Assembly (NCBI RefSeq): GCF_000787575.1
Contig: NW_012236496.1
Coordinates: forward strand, 5,728 to 69,727
Direction of reading: 5' to 3'
From: Acytostelium subglobosum LB1
Taxonomy: Eukaryota > Evosea > Eumycetozoa > Acytosteliales > Acytosteliaceae
Length of the DNA: 64,000 nucleotides
Made by a program: the position numbers and the translations under genes. The notes under the pieces were generated by a model that made no database searches, was not told the origin of the DNA, and saw nothing but the letters and a program-made list of their open reading frames with translations. Of this stretch, positions 1 to 10,158 are shown piece after piece. How positions within the stretch are numbered: position 1 is the stretch's first letter; the number at the start of each line of letters is the position of its first letter.

Positions 1-2
1 TG

Positions 3-1077
3 AATGTTTACATTGAGCCAATGGAGGACAGCCAACACTTTGTCTATGTCCGTGTTCCCCCAATGACAATTGAGGAGATTGCTTCGACAGGAGACAAGGA
101 CCAAGAAGTACAACAACTCGCCGNCTGGTCAATAGGTACAGAGCCTATACCAGAAGCGAACACATCACCGGGACCCCACTTGAGAGCTCCCTTGCGCATA
201 GCATTGTCTGCAAGCTCATTGCTTGCAGGGATATCAACCCCAACCCAACCACATCTTTCCTGTTCAGTTTCCTCTCGGTGAGTACTCAATCATCGTGAGA
301 TTCCTGTATCACTCTCATACTTATACCCACACCCAGACTTCAGTAGCAAAGGATATTGTTTGGACACTCCCACTTGTGGACCTGTCCACTGCGAAGAGGT
401 TTCCCATCTTTGTCCGAAGAACTGGACCGAAGATTCAGGACAACGTTCAGGGTCTTGATAGTTTTCTCACCATAGATGCCAACTCATCCACCGAACCAGA
501 CATCCAATGCTCGCTTGATTCCTTTGGCCTGGTCATCAAGCGTTGCTCTCCTTTCATCCTTTACAGAACGGGTCCGAAGTCCCTAAGCTCTGATTTCTAC
601 GTCAAGCTCTCCGACCATGTCGTACTGGCTTTCATTGTCAAGCTGTCTATCACCACCAATCAACTGTTGGATGAGCTCAAAAAAGTGTGCCCATCAGCTG
701 CCATTCCAGATGTGACATTTGTGGCGGTTGTTGTCTCACCAAACATCCAGATCCAACCCGATGAAATCCCCACTCTGAGCAACGTAATGGTCTCAGGAAA
801 GCATTGCGCAGTCCAATTGAATCCGGAGAGAGTCGTCGGTGGCAAAAAGTCCCCGTCAAATGTGCAGCTGGTCATCCCTTCAACCAACGCCCTGGAGAAC
901 TTGTTTTCCAAGCCACTTTGGTTGTCCATCACTACATTTCTCAATGTTGCCAACCTTCCTCCTCCCTCTGCGTGCTCACATGGCTCAGCTCCCTATCAAT
1001 GGCTCGATGATCAAACGTATGATAAAGCCATAACAACAGACGAAGATGATGGCGATGACATGGACTACAGTCAATAA
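3..1077 (+). CDS. Unrecognised protein, 5' end outside window
   Basis: I do not recognise this protein. Coding sequence is already open at the left edge (reads NVYIEPMEDSQHF), so the 5' end is missing. An intron at 278-336 has a clean GTGAGT donor and CACCCAG acceptor; the downstream exon 337-1077 reads TSVAKDIVWTLPLVDLS and ends in an acidic tail (TDEDDGDDMDYSQ) at a TAA. The first exon reads well in one frame up to about position 122 and in another from about 125 (LVNRYRAYTRSEHITG) to the donor. The switch falls on the ambiguous base at 124, so a lost base in the assembly is more likely than a true mutation. No signal peptide or membrane segment is visible. It lies beside a broken transposase and could itself be repeat-derived, but nothing in the sequence proves that. 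Confidence 0.5.
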
Positions 1078-1180
1078 ATGCTCGGTGAACAATTGGTGAA
1101 CAGTGTGTGAACTTTCGGAAGTACACTCCTGGTAACTCTCTTGGGCGTGCAAGCTGTTACAGTGCTAACAAGTATCGAAA

Positions 1181-1371
1181 GTAGAATCGTAGTAGAATTA
1201 CAAAAATAACCTCCTCAATTTAGGATTAATTATTATTATTATTTTGAACTTCTAAACTCTATTTCTACTACAATTCTACATTGATTAGACAGATACTCGT
1301 TGGAAAAAGAGTTCCAACGTGCTCACTGCTATGGCGGTGACACGTACTGAAAGTAGAATTGTAGTAGAATT
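1181..1371. repeat. Three copies of a 17-19 bp motif, two inverted and one direct
   Basis: The motif GTAGAATYGTAGTAGAATT occurs at 1181-1199, inverted at about 1261-1279, and again in direct orientation at 1353-1371, the last within the 3' end of the transposase fragment. The first two form an inverted pair around an AT-rich spacer. A perfect 8-bp hairpin lies between copies two and three (1298-1305 with 1312-1319). These could be terminal or subterminal repeats of the transposon, or protein-binding sites; no target-site duplication was identified. Confidence 0.55.
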
Positions 1372-2098
1372 GATTGGTCAATTGACAGCAGTTGTAGAAG
1401 TCCTGATCGAGGAACTTGTGGTCAAGCTCGTATCTGAATCGAAAGAGGAGATATCGGTTGACCAAACGACCAAAGAAGCACTCGATGACCACTCTCCTCT
1501 TGGTGAGAATCTTGTTCTTTAGCTTCTCTCCTTCACTGGCCTTTGCCAGCTCGGGTGACTTCATCATAGCAACGCGCCGCACGCCAGGAGTCCTGTCGGA
1601 TGGACCATGATATGCTGTGTCACCAAGTAAGATAAACCTCTGTGTCCTGTAGCCATCGATCTCACCAGGTAGTGAGCATACTTCTCATGCTCCTCCTTAT
1701 GGATTGTGAAGTCGTGCTTCGACGCAAGGTGATGCTTGCTCATAAACACGGCGTAGTGGGGCTTGGTTCCGAGGACGGCCACCTCAAACTTGCATCCGTA
1801 GACATGATTCTTGCCGTCCCAGTACATCGAGGTAACTGATCTTCCTCTTCCTTCCTTTTCTGTCGTGCGTTTCCTCGGTGATCTCGGACTGACAGTCACG
1901 GTACAGGTCTTGAATCTCCAGTGTTGTTTTGGATGTCAGCTTGACAACTTGCTGCACTGGTTTCAATGTAAGACCTTTAAAGAGAGGTGACGCTTCAATT
2001 ATCACATCTTCTGTCTCTTCAATGTCCTCGGCTTCGGAATCGTGTACCTCCTCATCACCAACATGCATCTCTACTGCCCTGCGACAATCTGCTGCTGC
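1268..2098 (-). pseudogene. Broken DDE transposase (DNA transposon, Harbinger/IS5-like)
   Basis: The minus strand carries the C-terminal part of a DDE transposase in shifted frames. In order it shows an acidic stretch (HDSEAEDIEETED, about 2000-2060), a core with DGKNHVYGCKFEV (about 1790-1830), the second catalytic Asp in LLGDTAYHG (about 1610-1630), and the Glu helix NKILTKRRVVIECFFGRL (about 1455-1520) followed by NRYLLFRF. At least two frame changes (near 1800-1900 and about 1660) separate blocks that are well conserved one by one, so the gene looks dead. A TTTGCAG near 2099 may be an intron acceptor; AT-rich non-coding sequence lies beyond it. The Glu-helix pattern (R..x-IE..FG.L) fits the DDE_Tnp_4 group; the exact family is uncertain. 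Confidence 0.6.
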
Positions 2099-2390
2099 AA
2101 ATATATTATCTAGGTTCATATCATATATATACATATCATATATATACATTATACAGTTATACATATATATATATCTATATTTGTTATACTTTCTTATCAA
2201 AGAAAATATATACTGTATAACAAATATAAGATGATAGAATGCCCGCTTTATTAGTGTATGAATGATGTATATATACTGATTAGATGGAACATGGAATAGT
2301 GTTCTGTAGATTCCAGGATGATGACTCAGCAATGATAGAATGTATGAGTCATGGTGACACATTGTGAATCGTATGTGACAAGTCGTCACA

Positions 2391-2533
2391 ATAGCCAGTG
2401 AGTTGCCAGTGAATTGCCAGTGAATAGCCAGTGAATATCCAGTGAATATCCAGTGAGTTGCCAGTGAGTTGCCAGTGAGTTGCCAGTGAATAGCCAGTGA
2501 ATAGACAGTGAATAGCCAGTGAGTTGCCAGTGA
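2391..2533. repeat. 11-bp minisatellite, about 13 units
   Basis: Tandem units of GCCAGTGAATA or GCCAGTGAGTT run without interruption, with single-base variants. The array ends abruptly in AT-rich DNA. Because 11 is not a multiple of three, the open frames across it are products of the repeat and not genes. Confidence 0.9.
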
Positions 2534-3019
2534 TTTTACAATAAAAAATATTAAATGAAGAAGTTGCCTTACACAAGATCCGTTGTTAAAATTTGTATGG
2601 TAGACTATTAAAAAATAATAATCTTTGGGACTATCCCTTTCAATAGCGTAAACTAGTTACACCAAATAATATATCAGAGTAATATTTTCAATTTAATATG
2701 AGTTATTTTATAAAGTTATTTTTCTTCAAGAGAAAGTTTGTATGGGATGGAAGTTCGAACACATATACTTTTTCAAACAGTTAAAACTCATAGATACTAA
2801 CCATAATCATTTAACATTATTATCATACTTTACACTTGTCTAAACATCATATTGGAAAAACAAATAAATATTAATAAACAATAATTAATTTTAATCAAAA
2901 TTTCACAGTTGTTTGAATCACTTTGACAATTCAGTACATCTACAGGAATCGATCTATATATAATATGTGACTGTTGAACCTATTCTTACAAAGTACAGCT
3001 TGCAGAAGAGACATCATTT
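2534..3019. other. AT-rich spacer, no gene seen
   Basis: Very AT-rich DNA with no coding signal, no tRNA-like fold and no clear repeat. It separates the 11-bp minisatellite from the ~173-bp array. Confidence 0.7.
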
Positions 3020-4005
3020 CCCTTTACACGCCAAGAGTCGCACTCCAACTGCCACCAACGTCTCTATAACACCTACAATTGACATACCAACAGACTTAAC
3101 ACATCAAGGTGAATCGATAGATATATTGTACATCACTACTGAAGCTATTCTTTAGCAACACATTCAACAACAGCCCAGGATACNCTCACATTGTTGCATC
3201 AACTACGATCGTCGCACTCCACTCATCACCAACATCGTCCAACAAACACCTATGACACATCATCAGACTCGACCCATCAAGAAGAAGCGATACATACTAT
3301 ATTCATTGTCGTTGGAGTAATCTTCATCAACTTTGGTCATCAACATTCAACTTCACAGGTAACAATCAAAACCTTGGACTGATTGTCGCACCTCTACTTC
3401 TAAAAATAACTAATACCAATCAAGATTATAGTATAGTAATACTCAACACATCAAGATAAAACGATCAATATATTATACATCACTGTTGAAGTGATTCATA
3501 GGAATTACAGTCTTGGACAGCCATGAAAAGACAACCTTTTACAGCTAACTTGGATCGTCGCACACCAACCACGGACCAACACCATCCAACAACTCCTATG
3601 ATACTCCAACAGACTCGACTCATCAAGATGATGCGATATACCACATTCATTGCCGTTCATCGTGATCTATATCAACATGGATCGTCATCATCAACAGCTA
3701 TAGTGCAACATCTTGATCGATTGTAGCACACCTTACTGCTGACCAACATCGTCCAACATTCACCTATTATGCACCAACATACTCAACTCACCAAGATGAA
3801 GCGATGCATAACACATTCATTGCCTTTAAACCAATCTACAAGTGCTTGTCAAAGACATCCAGCACCTGTTGGCAACACCAGATCCCACCAACAACAAACA
3901 AAGTTCAACTATTATACATCATCAGACTCGGCTCATCAAGATGAAGCTGCATACTACATTCATTTCTGTTGGAGTAATCTACATCAACTTGTAGTTGCAC
4001 CATGA
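3020..4005. repeat. Degenerate satellite-like array, ~173-bp period, 6 units
   Basis: The anchor GTCGCAC (or a close variant) falls at 3037, 3211, 3385, 3557 and 3723, spacings of 174, 174, 172 and 166. A second anchor of the type CATCAGACTCGACYCATCAAG falls at 3088, 3261, 3435, 3607, 3775 and 3920, spacings of 173, 174, 172, 168 and 145. Each unit follows the same order: the GTCGCAC block, ACCAACATCGTCCAACA, the CAGACTC block, then an ACATTCATTGCCGTT-like block. Copies are diverged by point changes and small indels. Short open frames across it are not conserved between units, so I do not call a gene. One N lies at 3184. Confidence 0.75.
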
Positions 4006-4039
4006 AGGATGTTTGCAGGGTGCTACAATGAGAGATGGA

Positions 4040-6361
4040 TGGTGACCATCTGATCTTATTGACAAAGTGGTATATGGAGGCGTTTTGTGTCATGATCATA
4101 TGGAGATGANGCACATNGGACAACGANTTGAGAAGATGAACATATCGATCCTGAAACCCAACTGGATTGGTTCGCAGCTGTGGACTGGCTAGCGTGGTGT
4201 TACCATAGTAGATCTCGCACTGCAATTCTTTGTCTTCATTGGTATCATTGTTATGGCAACTAGAGTGGTCATGGCATGCAGGGTTCGATGGGATCAAGAG
4301 TGATCTTGACCTTGAGCAGGGGATGGCATCCATTTATCGGAAAGCAGCATGCGCATGCATGTATTGTCAGNTTCTGGATGGTGCATGACTCATCGGCGAA
4401 TNGGTGCTGCAAGAGATGATGGCCAACTACTTCATGGAGTATGATGTTAACCTCTATCTTATGGAGATGGGTGCTTGCTTTGGTGAGGTAATCATACAAC
4501 GACTTGACAACATCGTTGGTATTCTCTGGTAACCAGTCATATGATTGGGAGATGTGGATCTTGAGAGTTGACAAGTTGGCAAGCTGCCCGAGTGAGTCAA
4601 GCAACTCATACTGGGCAAGATGAACATTGATGTCGTTGAATGCCAATGGCCGGAGTCTGACACCCAAGAGCTCTTTGATAATGCCACTGATGATATCTAA
4701 CACTAAGTTGCCATTTGACCGGTAGTATGATAACTCACAAAAATGGATGTGGGTCATCCATCACCATCAGTCCTGCAGGACATCGCCGAAGTGTTAACAT
4801 ACATATGTCGCCACAAAGAGAGGGAGAAGAATTCGTTCGAGGTGAGATTGCTGTGATCCAATACCTTTGGAAGACAACCAAACAGACAAGGCCGTCTCTG
4901 ATCTTTCGGAAGCTGAAGTTGATGCGTCCAGAATACGATATAGTTGGTGCAATGTCCAACATGGAGAGTGTGAATCCCTCGCCGTTAACAACATTGACCA
5001 ATAGTTCTTTGGACAGGGGACGTTTCAAAGGAGCTTTGCCCAGCTCCTTTCCAAGCCTGATCAGGGTGCCCTGGGACATCTCCAATCTGTCAAGCATTTG
5101 GAGGTCACTCAAATCCGACAGACGATCGAAGCACACTGAGAGAGAAGTGACCGATGTTGGGATAAGGTCACCGTTCAGCTTTTGGCGAAAGTGTGGCCCA
5201 AAGGAGATTGCCGTCACTGATAGCGGAATGAAGCCCGGAACCAATGGCCCTCTGAAGTGCTGGCCAAATGACAACTCTGTGACGGACGATGTTATGCATC
5301 CAGAATGCAATTTAGATGGCGAGACAAAATGTACACCAATCAGGCTTGTCACTGATGGAGTGAGTGCTGGCATTGACTGCGAGTCCATCTCGTCACAGTA
5401 TCTAATCTTCACTGATGTGAGTGAATCTGGCAAAGACATGCCTCTGCCCCTTGCTGAATTGAAACTGCCAATCTCCAAGGTGGCCATTCGTTGTGAGTGG
5501 ACAGGTAGCCACTTTCCTCAAAGGATAAGACGGGTGACTGAGTTTGGAATGGTGCCAATGGGCAACGGATGCTCATAGCGTTCTCCAAACTGAACCAACA
5601 CTGTTGACTGAGGAATCGATTGATCCAATCTCCAACGATTGATTGAACTCATCGCCCAGGTAGAGTTCTGTGATGGACCGAGGCAGTGAGCCGCTCGGCA
5701 GACGTTGGTTGAAATCGTGGCCAAGCACCAACGTTGTGACGGCAGTGAGCTTGCCGATCTCTGAGAGCAGGAACTGTTCGCCAGCAGTCAATGATGTGAG
5801 TGAGCATGCCATTGTCTTGGAAAATATGTGGTTGAACCTAGGTTCGCCAATAGTCAGTGAGGTCAAAGCGTTTGTGAGGATACCGTCTGTATTAAGTGGC
5901 TGGTTGAACTCCCGTCCAAAGGAGAGCGTTGTGATAGAGGCTGTGAGCGAGCCAACTCGCAATTCTTGATTGAATGCATTGCCGAATGTGAGCGAGGTCA
6001 ACTTGGTTGGCAGGCCTTTGACGAGCATCATCTGATTGAAATCATCTCCCAAAGAAAGTGATGTGACGTTTGGTGGGATAGAGAAGCGCGGCAATGGCTG
6101 GTTGAAGCCTTTGTCAAAGGTAATTGAGGTCAGTGACGAGGGCAGCACGTTTGGCCCAAGAGGCCAATTGAAATGCACCAGCGTCATCGTCGTGATGTTG
6201 CTCGGAACACCGTAGAGCCAGTTGGCAGGCTTGCGATTGGCATTGAACTCACTGCTCAGCACCCATGACGATATCAATGGCGCTGATGCCGTCTTCATAT
6301 GTGATGGCACTGTGATGGTAGCATGGTGCACCTCAGCTGAGGCTGTACTATGGTCGACCAA
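4040..6361 (-). pseudogene. Decayed FNIP-repeat gene
   Basis: The minus strand from 6361 encodes a dictyostelid FNIP-repeat protein, with units such as FNQPLPRFSIPPNVTSLSLGD and FNQPLNTDGILTNALTSL across 5620-6250 and weaker units to about 5050. The C-terminal part (4269-4757) has the usual non-repeat shape (LANLSTLKIHISQSYDWLPEN, then HLHKIEVNI), and weak similarity continues to about 4040. The frame is lost by a shift near 5613, an in-frame TGA near 5518-5520 directly after an intact unit (IPNSVTRLIL), and another shift near 4735-4757. Five N bases fall in the 3' part, so some damage could be assembly error, but the first two lesions have no N nearby. It belongs to the same broad family as the loci at 52970 and 62181 but has more divergent repeats. 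It is most likely a pseudogene. Confidence 0.65.
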
Positions 6362-6496
6362 TCTGCTCTGATTGTTGTGTACATATTACTATACTTGTTG
6401 GTCATCCCAAAGCATATTTGATCAATGACAGACAAGCTCTTGCACACAAGCTGCAGAATGACTATGTTTTTAATTCATCAATAAAGACAAAACAAA

Positions 6497-7761
6497 TCAC
6501 TCCGATCTATTAGAACCCAACTCGATTTTTTGGATCATTTCGCTAAAGTCCTCAGAAGAGAGTGTGTACTTCTTGTTACAATAGTTGCAGCTGAGCGTGT
6601 CATGCTTATGCTCTTTAAGGTATCTTACCTCCTCCAATCCAAGCATTTGCATCTTGCTCTTGAACGACTTCAAACTACATCTGTGCAGAGATGGTGATGA
6701 TGCGTGTGTGAGTGGCATAGTTACTGATAAAGTGGTCTGATGACTAAATGTTTACCTGCAGAAGAAATCCACAAAGGTGCTTCCTATGATCTCAATTTCG
6801 TGAGGTGCCATCAATCTGAGTATGTCCTCCAGTGACCTCTTCTCATCGCTCAACAGCTGTTCAATGTTGTACTTTTGGACATTCGCTCGAACTGCGTCTA
6901 TTATTGATGTCGGTGTCGACGGTAGCGATTGGACCAACAAACCGCCGTTAAACTGAACACCATTGTCATGTCCAAGTGAGTGTTCAAGAGCAATGACACT
7001 GGGTATCTGTTCCGACAGTGAGAAGTAGTTATCAAACTCTCCAGAAATTGAGTAATCATTCATCGGTACTATGCTCTCTATGGGCTTTTGCAGACCATAC
7101 AGAACCTTTGAGAAATTGAGCGTGCCTTCAGGGCGATCGACTGACTGGCTGTTTTGAATGGTGACATCTCTGTTTGATATATACCCACGTACTTCACCAA
7201 CCTGTATAGCTTCTGCATAGATCACCTATCCAGATAGGGAAACATCAGTTGGCAAAGGTGTTACTAAATAGTAGTAGTAAAAGGGCATCTTACATTTGGG
7301 TTCCTGTTATCACACTTGATTTGTGCGGCAATGCGTTCCTCATCTGTCAGAAATGATGCACACAGAGTGACACCGGCCATCATCTTGCCCAGTAGCGATG
7401 CTTCATGTGCCGACAATCCATGCTTCACTTTGGCTACATTGGCTGCCTTTGTCAGGTTGACAATGGACAGTCTAAGTTGACTTGAGAAAGCAGTCACCAC
7501 TTGATCTCTGGTCCTCTAATAGGTTATCAGTAAATCAGATGCTGTTTAATGTCGACATTGTACAATGCTTCTTACTTTATGCTCCTGCGCTTTAGTTGAA
7601 AGAGTTTGCTGATGTATCTGTTCAGAAGAGTAGCACCTTTGTTGTAACTTTATAGAGCATGATGTATTTCCTATAGATGACAATAAGATGGGTAGAGTGC
7701 TTGCTCTGACGCTCGAGATTAACAATGAGTTTACCACCCTAACATTTCTAGTAGTCATCAT
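6497..7761 (-). CDS. hslO: Hsp33-family redox chaperone, mitochondrial
   Basis: Four exons on the minus strand: 7761-7576, 7515-7294, 7225-6756 and 6680-6497, giving 353 residues with all phases closing. Residues 1-55 are rich in Arg, Ser and Leu and lack acidic residues (MMTTRNVRVVNSLLISSVRAS), a typical mitochondrial presequence. The rest is the Hsp33 fold: HGLSAHEASLLGKMMAGVTL and KCDNRNPNVIYAEAIQVGEVRGY, then the C-terminal redox switch with four zinc cysteines as CRC (split by the last intron) and CNYC, within LGLEEVRYLKEHKHDTLSCN. In bacteria Hsp33 is a holdase switched on by disulfide formation during oxidative stress. All four switch cysteines are present, so redox control is probably kept. 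Bacterial proteins are about 290 residues; the extra length is the presequence. Confidence 0.9.
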
Positions 7762-7832
7762 ATGATATATGTATGTTGTTGTTGTTGTTGAGTCGTAGTT
7801 ATAACAGAATGATTGTTTTTATTGATCAGTAA

Positions 7833-9570
7833 CTACAAGTAGTTTCCAAAGAGATAAACGATAAATCTGACCCACAGTGTAACTTTGCGTGCATTTAACA
7901 TTGGCATGTCGACTGTTTGTGTCTCGCGCCACAGGTTCATTCGTTCACTGTTCATCTTTTGGCGCAGTGCCTCATTCTCTGTTATAAAGATGAGCTCAGC
8001 CTCTAGATCCTTCTCGACACTCCTCGAACCAAAGTTGGGACTACCGATCAATGTTATGTTTGGGAGCTTCTGATCGGGTGCAGTGATCCACATGCCCTTA
8101 GCATGGTATGACCACTTGTGGCGAATGTACTCCACGATGGAGATACGTCCGCTGTTACCAGTGTCGATGGTCTTTTGTAGGAAGCGTCGCTCGATTATTC
8201 CATAGAGGTCGGGCACGACGCCAGACATACCAGTGGCACCGGCAAATCCATTGGTCTCTGGAGAGCATGTAATAATGTCGATCTGTGGCTTGCCAGAGAG
8301 TATCAGTTGAAGGTAGTTCTTGGTGAGATTGAAGTAGGGTGAAGCGACAAAGAACTTGGAAGTGGATGGTATGTTTGCAAATATATAGGATGAGCAAACC
8401 TCGTCATGGCGAATGTTGAAAGGTCCCATCTGGATGGTTGGGAAGATCCAGGTGGCTTTGGAAGTAGATGACTGGACATCCAGTGGTGAAGACAAAGAAT
8501 GTTTAAAGTTGTCGGCAGTATAAAAGGAGTTTGGCTCTAATAGAGAGGCCAGACGTTTCTCTGCCATCAACTTGAATTGAGATGATTCGGTGACCGGATC
8601 GATGGTACCTTGATTGACACTGTTTCCATTTGTGTCTTGCTTGAGTGAGAGCTCGCCAATAGTGTTGACAACGTTGTCAAAGAAAGTAGATAGGGAGGCG
8701 GTGCGGTATATGCATACCATCCTATCCTGTCGATCTGTAAAATAGTCCTTTGATAAGTTTGCTCTAGTGACGGAGGATGAGTAAGGTGACGATCATCATA
8801 TTGTTAATAATCTATGAACTTGTTTAGGCTAATTAACCAACAAGAGTTACATACCCTCCAATGATAAGGTCATCGTCAAACACATAGGCTTTGAGATGTT
8901 GGACACCAATGACCTCATTTACACGTGGTGGCAGGATGCGTTTGAGGACACCATTCAAGTCTGGTGTGTGATACATGCTGATTGAAACGCGAGATTGGAA
9001 CTGATTGAGCAAGGGCTGGAGCATGGTGGCTGAGCTGACACGTATTCCTGGTTTCTCAGTGCTTGGTCCCAAGCGGGTGCCTCGAAGTCCATCAACGAGA
9101 ATGTGCACCTTTAGAGTAGAGTTGCGCTTGCAAGCGGCTATCATCTCGTCGACCAGTTGCTGTTCGTGCTTTCCAGTGCCCAGATAGAGTGATGCCATAT
9201 TGATGCGATGCTTGGCACGCCTAATTCCACTGATAAGTTGATCGAAAAAGTCAACTGGACCCTCAACAAAGTGGACGTTGGCCTCGTCGATGGCAAACGC
9301 AGGTCCTTGTGATGACAGGGCCCAGAACACGTCATTGAGGAAGTTATCTTGGAACACTTTGTCGACCGGATTTGCTATGGTCGTTGGCGTGGCACCATTG
9401 ATGGGTTGTGAACAGTAAGTCGATCGGCTGGGCATATCAGTGGTGGACATATGTACTGGTCTATGTCCACTGATGCTGTTGTAGATGATCAAGGAGGAAA
9501 GTAGTCGATCAATAAATGACTTTAACAAATTGTAAAGTCCAACAAAGAATGTAATGAATGTATTAGACAT
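7833..9570 (-). CDS. pgs1: CDP-diacylglycerol-glycerol-3-phosphate 3-phosphatidyltransferase
   Basis: Two exons, 9570-8855 and 8763-7833, encode 548 residues. It belongs to the phospholipase D superfamily with two HKD motifs: HLKAYVFDDDLIIGGANLS (formed across the intron junction, followed by YFTDRQDR) and YHAKGMWITAPDQ with GSPNFGSRS. This pair and the spacing are those of eukaryotic PGS1, which makes phosphatidylglycerophosphate from CDP-diacylglycerol and glycerol-3-phosphate, the committed step to cardiolipin in mitochondria. The N-terminus is hydrophobic and basic (FFVGLYNLLKSFIDRLLSSL), which fits mitochondrial targeting. Only 71 bp separate its stop from the Hsp33 start on the same strand. 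The second HKD motif reads H-x-K and is followed by GSPNFGSRS as in the family. Confidence 0.92.
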
Positions 9571-10158
9571 TATCTAATTATTATTATTATGTGTGTAGTT
9601 GTAATTAAAACAAGAGTAGTGAATCGAATGACTTAAACGCGTTTATATCAACAAAAAACCCCCTGATTGGGCGGAGCCCAATCATCCTGAAAAAGTCATT
9701 GAAATATTCAATTAGAATGCGACCGGCTTTGGAAAAGAAACATTGTCAACAATCTGATTTACTTTTCAGAGTTACAGAAAAAAATCAACTGGAATAGTTC
9801 GGTTGAACGGTTAAAGATCATCGCTTTGAAGATGACCTCGGTTTCCATTGGTGATCGAGTCCGCCCAACTTGGTCGCCATGATCAGTTGATATTGGTCAT
9901 CGAGAATATTCAAACACTCATTGATTGTTGATATCGAACTTCATATAATGTCAAAAATTAAATTTAAATAATAATTTGTGTGATGTTCAAAGTTCACTCA
10001 AATTGTGATGATTAGTTCACTATTCACATTCATACACAGATACAAACAAATACTTGTTATTATATATATATTATATTAGTATACATACACTCATCGATAG
10101 AATACACTTTGAATTAAGTTAGATATAATTTTGTACAAATATTTAAAACAACATCAAC
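9571..10158. promoter_or_regulatory. Divergent intergenic region pgs1 / psmC2
   Basis: This 588-bp spacer lies between two divergent start codons and must hold both promoters. It contains a perfect hairpin at 9665-9683 (8-bp stem GATTGGGC/GCCCAATC, 3-nt loop), notable because it is GC-rich in AT-rich surroundings. A-rich tracts precede the Rpt1 start. I see no tRNA or other RNA gene. Confidence 0.5.

Noticed and set aside
44-289. Minus-strand frame with SNELADNAMRKGA, resembling an RNase H pattern
   Set aside because: The plus strand is coding here with a good splice site in phase; the match is short and antisense to it, so chance is more likely.
2349-2576. Minus-strand frame with LATHWQLTGNSLDIHW repeats
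   Set aside because: Produced by the 11-bp minisatellite; the unit length is not a multiple of three.
3905-4333. Minus-strand 142-residue open frame across the end of the satellite array
   Set aside because: Half of it lies in repeat DNA and it contains four Ns; only the part near 4040-4333 may be decayed FNIP sequence.
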